Below are positions 1 to 5,158 of a DNA stretch of 7,280 bases, piece after piece. The stretch covers positions 1-7,280 of the forward strand of contig JAAYSR010000243.1 in NCBI GenBank assembly GCA_012518325.1. Direction: 5' to 3'. The first letter of the stretch is position 1, and each line of letters starts with the position of its first letter. The position numbers and the translations under genes are program-made. The stretch comes from Bacillota bacterium. GTDB lineage: Bacteria; Bacillota; Limnochordia; Darwinibacteriales; Darwinibacteriaceae. A model generated the notes under the pieces. The model was not told the origin of the DNA. It was given only the letters and a program-made list of their open reading frames with translations, and did no database searches.

Positions 1-809
1 GCCTCTAAATGGCGCGCTGCCTGGGCCAGAAGGTCATCTGCCTCCTGTGCCAGGTTCAGTTTATAGAGCCTTTCGCTTTGAATCAGGACTTCAGCCCAGA
101 TGGCCTCCTTAATCTCCTCGAGCTGCCCAGGATCATAGAGCGTTTCCCGGGCAGCCTTGATGGTGACCTCCGGAATGTTCTCCAGCGACTTCTGAGTTGC
201 GAAGTCAAAGATGCGGATTGAATCCACTTCATCTCCCCACAGCTCGATGCGGACAGGCCGGCTGTTATGAAAGGGGGCAATGTCTAATATTCCGCCCCTG
301 ATGCTGAACTGGCCGTAGTGCTCAACCTGGGCAGCCCGTTCATAGCCCATCTGCACCAACCTGGCCGCCATCTCATCCAAATCAAAGCGAGAAGACATAT
401 TAATGGAAAATTCTGAATTTCTCAGCCGTTCGGGAGCCGCCAGGCCCTCCAATAGGCCTGTCACCGGTGCAAGTATTATTGTTCCCGGCCTGCTGCCTTC
501 CTGCAGCACTGCCAGCCTGCCGGCCCGCAAGTCCCAGGCGGTCGGGGCTTCTTCATGGGGCATCAGTTCATTGCCTTCCCAGACTAGAATCCTAGCCTCC
601 GGCAGTAGACCTGAAAAGTCTGAAGCAAGTTTCTCCGCCTGCACGGTGCCGGCTGTCACGATCAGCATCACTCTGTCCGGATCGTAGATTGAGCTGAGAA
701 ATGCTGAGCGCTGTCCGCCGGAGAGGCCTGTGACAACCTGGCCCGGCCTGCCTGCGTGCATTACTTCCTTACTCTGACGCATCAAGTCTACTAGACCTTG
801 CAGAGACAA
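1..809 (-). CDS. mfd: Transcription-repair coupling factor Mfd, N-terminal part (runs off the window)
   Basis: Mfd is an ATP-driven translocase that removes RNA polymerase stalled at DNA lesions and recruits UvrA for nucleotide excision repair. Only the first 269 codons of a protein usually about 1150-1180 residues long are present; the frame is open to the window edge. The visible part is the UvrB-like module. It has TGLSGGQRSAF at about 27-37, an APVTGLLE segment at 114-121, GYERAAQVEHYGQFSIRGG at 155-173, then PVRIELWGDEVDSIRIFD at 185-202 and TQKS at 205-208. The helicase and translocase motifs lie outside the window. The start is a TTG at 807-809, placed 8 nt after AAAGGGGG (818-825). 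The ATG nearer the SD (814-816) is out of frame and reaches a stop after 15 codons. The gene begins 19 nt after pth and probably shares its transcript. Family assignment is very secure. Confidence 0.93.
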   Translation of the reverse strand, partial: MSLQGLVDLMRQSKEVMHAGRPGQVVTGLSGGQRSAFLSSIYDPDRVMLIVTAGTVQAEKLASDFSGLLPEARILVWEGNELMPHEEAPTAWDLRAGRLAVLQEGSRPGTIILAPVTGLLEGLAAPERLRNSEFSINMSSRFDLDEMAARLVQMGYERAAQVEHYGQFSIRGGILDIAPFHNSRPVRIELWGDEVDSIRIFDFATQKSLENIPEVTIKAARETLYDPGQLEEIKEAIWAEVLIQSERLYKLNLAQEADDLLAQAARHLE

Positions 810-817
810 TATGCATT

Positions 818-825
818 CCCCCTTT
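818..825 (-). promoter_or_regulatory. Ribosome binding site that fixes the TTG start of mfd
   Basis: AAAGGGGG on the minus strand lies 8 nt before the in-frame TTG at 807-809. It sits just beyond the pth stop codon. The only nearby ATG is 1 nt from this site and in a different frame, so the spacing supports the TTG start. Confidence 0.7.
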
Positions 826-828
826 CGG

Positions 829-1425
829 TCAGATTTCGTCCGTCTGCGCTTGTCTGCGGTTGTAAAGGTTCATTACTGCGGTGATATCTCTGTGCAGCCA
901 CATCTCTGCCGCCTCGGAAGCTCTCTCGGCTGCATCTTCTAGTATTTTTCTTTCCGGCCCATCTATTCCCTGCAATACATAATCCGCGGCACTTAAAAAT
1001 GGCGGGGGCTGACCGATGCCAATGCGCAAGCGGGGAAAACCGTCACTTCCCAAACGCTGGATGATGTCTGCCATTCCTCTGTGGCCTCCGGCACTGCCGG
1101 ATCCCTTGATGCGAAGAAACCCCGGGGCCAAATCCAGATCATCATAGACCACCAACAGATTTTCCAGATCCAGCTGGTAAAAGTTCACCAGATCCCCTAC
1201 CGCCTGGCCGCTGCGGTTCATAAAGGTCTGGGGCTGCAATAAGATGACCCGCCGCCCATGGGCGCGGCCTTCACCAAGCTTAGCTCCAAACTTGTGCTTG
1301 GTTAGGGGAATCTCCAGCCTCCTGCTGAGGCCGTCTGTAACCCAAAAACCCAAGTTGTGCCGGGTGTGGGCATAACGCAGGCCTGGATTGCCAAGGCCTA
1401 CGATCACTTTCAAATCAGCTGACAC
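829..1425 (-). CDS. pth: Peptidyl-tRNA hydrolase
   Basis: Pth is a cytoplasmic enzyme that hydrolyses the ester bond of peptidyl-tRNAs released prematurely from ribosomes, which recycles tRNA. The product is 198 residues, normal for the bacterial Pth family. Visible family features are VGLGNPG (9-15) with Asn13, HTRHNLG (20-26) with the catalytic His23, TFMNRSG (67-73) with Asn70, YDDLDL (94-99) with Asp95, and GSAGGHRGM (110-118). By alignment with E. coli Pth, His23, Asn70 and Asp95 correspond to His20, Asn68 and Asp93. Arg116 occupies the position of E. coli Asn114, which is unusual. The start is GTG at 1423-1425, 8 nt after AAGGGAG (1434-1440). The gene lies downstream of an apparent terminator and probably has its own extended -10 promoter; mfd follows 19 nt later. 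Confidence 0.96.
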   Translation of the reverse strand: MSADLKVIVGLGNPGLRYAHTRHNLGFWVTDGLSRRLEIPLTKHKFGAKLGEGRAHGRRVILLQPQTFMNRSGQAVGDLVNFYQLDLENLLVVYDDLDLAPGFLRIKGSGSAGGHRGMADIIQRLGSDGFPRLRIGIGQPPPFLSAADYVLQGIDGPERKILEDAAERASEAAEMWLHRDITAVMNLYNRRQAQTDEI

Positions 1426-1450
1426 AGCTATTTCTCCCTTCTTCCAGCGG

Positions 1451-1459
1451 AGTATATCA
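1451..1459 (-). promoter_or_regulatory. Candidate extended -10 promoter for pth
   Basis: The minus strand reads TGATATACT, which fits the extended -10 form TGnTATAAT with one mismatch in the hexamer. A poor -35 (for example GTTTCT or CGTTTC at 16-17 nt spacing) falls in the last bases of the upstream hairpin, so recognition would rely on the TG extension. Transcription would begin near 1444 and leave a leader of about 19 nt carrying the pth ribosome binding site. The position directly after a terminator-like hairpin makes a promoter functionally sensible, but this is inferred from sequence only. Confidence 0.5.
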
Positions 1460-1470
1460 GCAAGCGATCA

Positions 1471-1505
1471 GAAGAAACGCACAGTGCAAACTGGCGCACT
1501 GTGCG
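1471..1505 (-). terminator. Hairpin after rplY, probable intrinsic terminator
   Basis: On the minus strand CGCACAGTGC (1496-1505) and GCACTGTGCG (1478-1487) form a perfect 10-bp stem with an 8-nt loop. The T-rich but interrupted tail TTTCTTC (1471-1477) follows. The hairpin starts 31 nt after the rplY stop. Upstream bases GAAC can pair with TTTC of the tail apart from one mismatch, lengthening the stem. The C interrupting the T run lowers confidence in efficient termination, so partial read-through into pth is possible. Confidence 0.7.
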
Positions 1506-1536
1506 GTTCATGTTCTACCCAAGATTCGGTTAGGCA

Positions 1537-2187
1537 CTATTCCTCTTCAGACTCAGAAGCCCCTTCAGAATCTGCGCCTTCAGCGACTGCTTCACCTTCG
1601 GCAGGTTCGTCGCCTTCTTCGGCTTCCTCACCCAAATCAACTGCGGCTGGAAGTCCGATCTTCACAATTGATTCATCCTCATCTGCTAGAACTTCGATAC
1701 CTTCGGGCAATTCGAGCTCTGCAACGGTGACAGTGTGATCTAATTCCACATCGCTTACGTCAACTGCAATAAACTCGGGAATGTCTGTGGGCAAGCAAAG
1801 GACTGTAACTTCCCAAAGCAGAGTCTGGACAACACCGCCGTCGCTGGGACGCTGGTCTTCGCCTACCACCCTAATGGGTACCGTGACCTCTAGCTTCTTG
1901 GTTAGATCGACTTCATGGAAGTCCACGTGCTGCAGTGTACCCCGTACCGGGTCGCGATGCATATCCTTGACTAGAACAGTTCTCTTTGCCCCTGCCAGGT
2001 CCAGGTCAATCAGGCTGCCGCTTGCAGCCAGCGCCCTCTCCACCTCACGAACGTCCACTTCAATAGCGGTGGACTCTTTTCCGGCGCCATAGACAACTGC
2101 AGGGATCTTTCCGCTGGTTCTCAGTTTACGGGCATACGACTTACCGGTTTGGGTTCTTTCTTCCACGGTTAGCTTGTAATTTGCCAC
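1537..2187 (-). CDS. rplY: 50S ribosomal protein L25, Ctc/TL5 long form
   Basis: L25 binds 5S rRNA in the central protuberance of the large ribosomal subunit; the long form, called Ctc in Bacillus and TL5 in Thermus, carries an extra beta domain. This 216-residue product has the 5S-binding domain at roughly 5-92, including RKLRTSGKIPAVVYG (20-34) and the DMHRDPVRGTLQHVDF segment (75-90). The beta domain at about 97-182 includes LPEGIEVLADED, and a very acidic tail at about 187-216 is typical of Gram-positive Ctc proteins. The start is GTG at 2185-2187, 9 nt after a strong AAAGGAGG. The open frame extends further upstream to ATGs at 2244, 2217 and 2208, but those lack ribosome binding sites and one overlaps prs. 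The gene has its own promoter and a terminator-like hairpin, so it may be a single-gene unit inside the cluster. Confidence 0.95.
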   Translation of the reverse strand: MANYKLTVEERTQTGKSYARKLRTSGKIPAVVYGAGKESTAIEVDVREVERALAASGSLIDLDLAGAKRTVLVKDMHRDPVRGTLQHVDFHEVDLTKKLEVTVPIRVVGEDQRPSDGGVVQTLLWEVTVLCLPTDIPEFIAVDVSDVELDHTVTVAELELPEGIEVLADEDESIVKIGLPAAVDLGEEAEEGDEPAEGEAVAEGADSEGASESEEE

Positions 2188-2196
2188 TGTTCGTTG

Positions 2197-2204
2197 CCTC
2201 CTTT
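2197..2204 (-). promoter_or_regulatory. Ribosome binding site that fixes the GTG start of rplY
   Basis: AAAGGAGG on the minus strand is nearly a full match to the anti-SD complement and ends 9 nt before GTG 2185-2187. It rules out the longer in-frame ATG starts, because it lies inside that extension and translation from the GTG yields the normal family N-terminus. Confidence 0.85.
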
Positions 2205-2215
2205 CCATCCGACTC

Positions 2216-2244
2216 ATAATACCATTCTTGTTAGCTTTAGTCAA
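2216..2244 (-). promoter_or_regulatory. Near-consensus sigma-A promoter for rplY
   Basis: The minus strand has TTGACT (2239-2244), then exactly 17 nt, then TATTAT (2216-2221). Each hexamer matches the sigma-A/sigma-70 consensus at 5 of 6 positions. The bases TGG just before TATTAT also give the extended -10 form TGnTATTAT. The -35 overlaps the last codons and stop of prs. Expected transcription start is near 2209, giving a leader of about 20 nt that contains the AAAGGAGG site. In Bacillus subtilis, ctc is known as a general stress (sigma-B) gene; here the visible promoter is of the housekeeping type. Confidence 0.8.
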
Positions 2245-3184
2245 ACAGCATGCTCACGGGTATTTCTTCAAAGATCCTCCGTATCGCTTCCGCCAACAGC
2301 GGGGCTACTGAAAGCACCGTTAACTTAGGAATCTGCTTTTCCTGGGGCAGGTGAATACTGTCTGTGACAACCACTTCCTCTAACGGGCTGTCCTGGAGAA
2401 TTTCAGCGGCGGGATCCGAGAAGATAGCATGGGTAGCACAGGCGTAGACCGCCTTGGCACCCTTCTCAATCAAAGCTTTGGCAGCGTTCACTATAGTGCC
2501 GCCTGTATCGATCATATCGTCAACCAATACAGCGGTCTTGCCCTCAACATCACCGATGATGTGCATGACCTGGGCTACGTTCGGCTCAGGGCGCCGCTTG
2601 TCTACGATAGCCAGCCCGCAGTTGAGGCGATCAGCAAGCTCCCGGGAGCGGACCACGCCTCCGACATCGGGGGAGACTACAATAACATCTTCGAGTTTCT
2701 TTTGCAGCAAATATTCGGCAATAATGGGCATGCCCCTCAAGTTGTCAACTGGAATATCAAAGAATCCCTGAATCTGCCCGGCATGCAAATCCAGTGTAAC
2801 CACCCGGTCTGCCCCTGCTGCGGTCAGGATATTGGCCAGGAGCTTGGCTGAGATCGGATCCCGCGGCTGCGACTTGCGGTCTTGTCTTGCATAAGCGAAG
2901 TAAGGTATAACAGGACAGACAACTTTTGCTGAGGCCCTTTTCATGGCGTCAATCATAATTAATAGTTCCATAATGTGCTCTGCAGAAGGATTATTTAATG
3001 GCTGTACAATAAATACTTCCGAACCGCGCACCGTCTCCCCGATCTTACACCGGATTTCCCCGTCCTTAAAACGTGTGATTTCAGATAATCCCAGCTCCAT
3101 ACCTAGGTATCTGCAGATATCGACGGCCAACTCCATATTAGCATTCCCGGCAAACACCTTTAGTTTCTTACTAGCCTGTCTCAT
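2237..3184 (-). CDS. prs: Ribose-phosphate pyrophosphokinase (PRPP synthetase)
   Basis: Prs transfers the diphosphate group of ATP to ribose 5-phosphate, making PRPP for purine, pyrimidine, NAD, His and Trp synthesis. The 315-residue product has the usual class I length. Visible motifs are FKDGE (39-43), RQDRK (100-104) in the ATP site, LDLHAGQIQGFFD (131-143) with His134, the catalytic loop KRRPEPNV (196-203) and the PRPP loop VLVDDMIDTGGT (219-230). The start is ATG 3182-3184, giving the normal N-terminus before LKVFAGNAN. GGAGGGG (3197-3203) lies 12 nt upstream, a little far. An in-frame ATG at 3203-3205 overlaps that site and has no SD of its own. The gene starts 22 nt after glmU, so the two are probably co-transcribed. 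Its product links to PurR, whose family responds to PRPP. Confidence 0.97.
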   Translation of the reverse strand: MRQASKKLKVFAGNANMELAVDICRYLGMELGLSEITRFKDGEIRCKIGETVRGSEVFIVQPLNNPSAEHIMELLIMIDAMKRASAKVVCPVIPYFAYARQDRKSQPRDPISAKLLANILTAAGADRVVTLDLHAGQIQGFFDIPVDNLRGMPIIAEYLLQKKLEDVIVVSPDVGGVVRSRELADRLNCGLAIVDKRRPEPNVAQVMHIIGDVEGKTAVLVDDMIDTGGTIVNAAKALIEKGAKAVYACATHAIFSDPAAEILQDSPLEEVVVTDSIHLPQEKQIPKLTVLSVAPLLAEAIRRIFEEIPVSMLFD

Positions 3185-3206
3185 GTCGGCTCTGTACCCC
3201 TCCATT

Positions 3207-4208
3207 TTACTTGGTCATCAACGAAAAAGGCGCAATTTGCTCTCCCTTACCCACCACCCTACCTGAAACAACAATGTTTTCCAAGGCGACTCCATCGGCA
3301 ATCTCGGCTTCAATCAAATGGCAGTTGGGACCGATTATGCAATCCTGGCCAATCTTGGTCCCCTTTTGAATCATGCAGCCTGGGTAAATAGTCGTGTCCT
3401 GACCAATTTCACAATCCCATTCGATCCAGGTGGACTTAGGATCCATGATCGTCACGCCCTGGCTTTGCCAATAGGCGCAGATGCGGTCGCGCAAAATGGC
3501 TTCTGCCTCCGCAAGCTGGATGCGATCATTAATGCCCATGCTTTCGGCGGCATCATCTAAGACAAAACCCTCAACCGTGTGACCGCCCTTGATCATCAGG
3601 GGAATCACATCAGGCAGATAGTATTCCGCCTGTGCGTTTTCGGGTGTTATTTGGGTTAGATAGTGAAAGAGCAGCTGGCTGTCGAAGCAGTAAGTGCCGG
3701 TGTTGATCTCTTTAATCTGCAGCTCCTGCCCGTTGGCGTCTTTGTGCTCTACCACGCCAAGCACATGGCCCTGCCCGTCGCGGACAACCCGTCCGTAGCC
3801 GGTGGGATCGTCAAAGATTGCAGTGACAATTGTTGCCGCGGCCTTGCTCTGGCTGTGATGTTCCAGGAGCTTGCGGAAAGTCTCGCCGCGGAAGAGGGGG
3901 GTGTCGCCATATGTAACCAGGACAGGCCCTGTAAAGTCGCCCAAGAGGTGCCGGCACTGGTCAACTGCATGGCCGGTTCCAAGCTGTTCCTTCTGCTCGG
4001 CTAAAGAAACTCCGTCCAGCACCGCCCTTACTTTGTCGCCTTGAAAGCCGATCACGACAATGATTCGGTCGATTCCCGCCAGCCTCACGCTGCGCACCGC
4101 GTGGTTGACCATTTCCAAGCCCGCGACCTTGTGGAGGACCTTTGCCTTTTTGGATTTCATTCTGGAGCCCTGACCTGCAGCTAGAATAATTGCTGCTGCT
4201 TGTACCAT
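3207..4208 (-). CDS. glmU: Short GlmU: UDP-GlcNAc pyrophosphorylase domain without the acetyltransferase active site
   Basis: Full GlmU (about 450-460 residues) acetylates glucosamine 1-phosphate and then couples it to UTP, giving UDP-GlcNAc for peptidoglycan. This product has only 333 residues. The uridylyltransferase domain is complete: LAAGQGSRMKS (9-19) with Lys24 in KVLHK, EQLGTGHA (74-81), YGDTPL (100-105) with Asp102, GYGR (137-140), VEHKDA (153-158), EINTGTY (167-173) and GINDR (225-229). A few left-handed beta-helix hexapeptide turns follow at about 255-325 (IGQDTTIYPG, IGQDCIIGPN, VVGKG). The protein ends at PFSLMTK, where longer homologues continue with PFxxLRPG and the acetyltransferase residues. 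The start ATG is 7 nt after AAGGAGG (4216-4222); an earlier in-frame ATG at 4229 lacks an SD. No remnant of the missing part exists, since prs begins 22 nt later. It probably acts only as the uridylyltransferase. Confidence 0.93.
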   Translation of the reverse strand: MVQAAAIILAAGQGSRMKSKKAKVLHKVAGLEMVNHAVRSVRLAGIDRIIVVIGFQGDKVRAVLDGVSLAEQKEQLGTGHAVDQCRHLLGDFTGPVLVTYGDTPLFRGETFRKLLEHHSQSKAAATIVTAIFDDPTGYGRVVRDGQGHVLGVVEHKDANGQELQIKEINTGTYCFDSQLLFHYLTQITPENAQAEYYLPDVIPLMIKGGHTVEGFVLDDAAESMGINDRIQLAEAEAILRDRICAYWQSQGVTIMDPKSTWIEWDCEIGQDTTIYPGCMIQKGTKIGQDCIIGPNCHLIEAEIADGVALENIVVSGRVVGKGEQIAPFSLMTK

Positions 4209-4295
4209 GATTTCTCCTCCTTCACCCAATTAGCACTTCGAGAAGACTGGTTTACTTCCTCCCTTGTTTTTTAAGAACATCTTCCATCGGCGTAG

Positions 4296-4320
4296 AAAAA
4301 CCCCGCCCACTCCGGCGGAG
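4296..4320 (-). terminator. Intrinsic terminator after purR
   Basis: On the minus strand CTCCGCC (4314-4320) pairs with GGCGGGG (4301-4307), a GC-rich 7-bp stem with one G-U pair and a 6-nt loop, directly followed by TTTTT and then CT. It lies about 25 nt after the purR stop codon. Stem, loop and T run all fit a Rho-independent terminator ending the ispE-mobA-purR transcript. Confidence 0.82.
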
Positions 4321-4321
4321 C

Positions 4322-4335
4322 TTGCAGTACTGCAA
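4322..4335. repeat. Perfect 14-nt palindrome TTGCAGTACTGCAA
   Basis: The sequence reads identically on both strands and lies between the purR stop codon and the purR terminator. It could be a binding site for a dimeric protein, or a small stem next to the terminator. With no spacer it would fold poorly as RNA. It does not resemble the PurBox sequence known from Bacillus PurR targets. The function is unknown. Confidence 0.45.
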
Positions 4336-4344
4336 AAATCTGGT

Positions 4345-5157
4345 TTAGGACAGTATCCAATCTGCGGGTTCAACTGTGACTTTCTGTTCCTTCACATCCA
4401 CTTCGCGCAGATATACTAGGGGGAGGTGATCATCGATGAGCTTCTCCTCGGGCCAGCCGGTTTCGATCAGCACTCCCTTGCCCACTACTGTGCAGGCGAA
4501 CTCGCCCATCAGATCCGAGAGGCCCCGCAGGGTACCCCCTGCTTTCATAAAGTCATCAATCAAAAGCACTCTGCCCCCCTCGGGCAAAGCCCTCCTGGAG
4601 AGGGACATAGTCTCCACCTGCCTGGCGGATCCGGAAAGGAAGTTCATGGTCAACACCGGACCTTCTGTGGGCCGGCTCTGCCTGCGCACTACAACCAGGG
4701 GGACATCCAGGGCATGGGCCACCTGCAGGGCAACTGGGATTCCAGCTGTTTCCACAGTAACCACATACTCAGGGTCACGGTCGCCGAAGGCTGTGGCAAA
4801 AATCGATCCTACTGTACTCAGCAGGGAAGGCGAGGAGATCAAATCATCGATATAGAGCAGTCCGCCGGGTAAGATGCGCTCAGGCTCCCTCAGCCGCGCG
4901 CAGACCTCTTCGATGGAGGTGCGAACCTGGTCTTTGGTCAGGTGGGGCACATAGCGCACTCCCCCCACAGCACCCGCGATGGTTTCTATTTTCCCCATGT
5001 TTAAGGCGTTAAAGGTGGCGCGGATGATCGCCAGATCCTCCGAGAGGGTGGAGCGGGCCACATCAAAAAGTTCAACAAAATCTCCCACCGCAAAAACATG
5101 GTTCGGTCTTTCGACCAAAGTTTTTGTGATAGCCGCAATGCGGTGTGCTCGCCTCAT
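4345..5157 (-). CDS. purR: Pur operon repressor PurR (Bacillota type, phosphoribosyltransferase fold)
   Basis: In Bacillus this PurR is a DNA-binding repressor of purine synthesis and salvage genes, released from DNA by PRPP; in other Bacillota it may also act as an activator. It is unrelated to the LacI-type PurR of E. coli. The 270-residue product has a winged-helix N-terminus (about 1-72, with ARSTLSEDL at 34-42 and GAVGGVRYV at 62-70). The phosphoribosyltransferase-like domain includes EPERILPGGLLYIDD (91-105), TEGP (164-167) and the PRPP loop VLLIDDFMKAGGT (197-209). The start ATG is 6 nt after AAGGAGG (5164-5170), which lies inside the last codons of the upstream gene. An earlier in-frame ATG at 5187 has no such site. 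The gap to the upstream stop is 1 nt, suggesting translational coupling. A terminator follows. Confidence 0.96.
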   Translation of the reverse strand: MRRAHRIAAITKTLVERPNHVFAVGDFVELFDVARSTLSEDLAIIRATFNALNMGKIETIAGAVGGVRYVPHLTKDQVRTSIEEVCARLREPERILPGGLLYIDDLISSPSLLSTVGSIFATAFGDRDPEYVVTVETAGIPVALQVAHALDVPLVVVRRQSRPTEGPVLTMNFLSGSARQVETMSLSRRALPEGGRVLLIDDFMKAGGTLRGLSDLMGEFACTVVGKGVLIETGWPEEKLIDDHLPLVYLREVDVKEQKVTVEPADWILS

Positions 5158-5158
5158 G

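Larger units (their letters stand above)
4209..4344. other. purR-glmU intergenic region, lacking spoVG
   Basis: This 136-nt stretch occupies the place where many Bacillota carry spoVG (and sometimes yabJ). No SpoVG-like reading frame is visible on either strand. Reading on the minus strand it holds a 14-nt palindrome, the purR terminator, a purine-rich segment with an SD-like AAGGGAGG (about 4259-4266) that has no usable start codon behind it, and finally the glmU ribosome binding site. I could not find a convincing sigma-A promoter for glmU here. Confidence 0.6.

Noticed and set aside
771..816. 15-codon minus-strand frame from the ATG at 814-816
   Set aside because: The ATG is 1 nt from the SD and out of frame with mfd; the TTG at 807-809 has proper spacing and gives the Mfd N-terminus.
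1388..1738. Serine-rich 116-codon plus-strand frame across the pth-rplY gap
   Set aside because: Its Ser-rich composition is what the complement of the acidic L25 tail gives, and it crosses the rplY terminator hairpin. No independent support.
2429..2851. 140-codon plus-strand frame opposite prs
   Set aside because: It is antisense to a complete, motif-rich prs gene, resembles no family I know, and has no ribosome binding site of note.
2237..3205. Longer prs start at ATG 3203-3205
   Set aside because: No ribosome binding site lies upstream of it, it overlaps the GGAGGGG that serves the downstream ATG, and it adds residues not typical of the family.
4252..4287. 11-codon minus-strand frame starting at ATG 4285-4287 in the glmU leader
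   Set aside because: It starts just after the terminator T run, has no SD, and does not resemble SpoVG; most likely chance.
4209..4295. Promoter for glmU (for example TTTTTC-17-TTCTTA)
   Set aside because: Both hexamers are poor matches and the -35 falls in the terminator T run; I cannot support it from sequence.
4426..4872. Long plus-strand frames opposite purR (4426-4872 and 4436-4855)
   Set aside because: They overlap each other and lie fully antisense to purR; no recognisable protein features.
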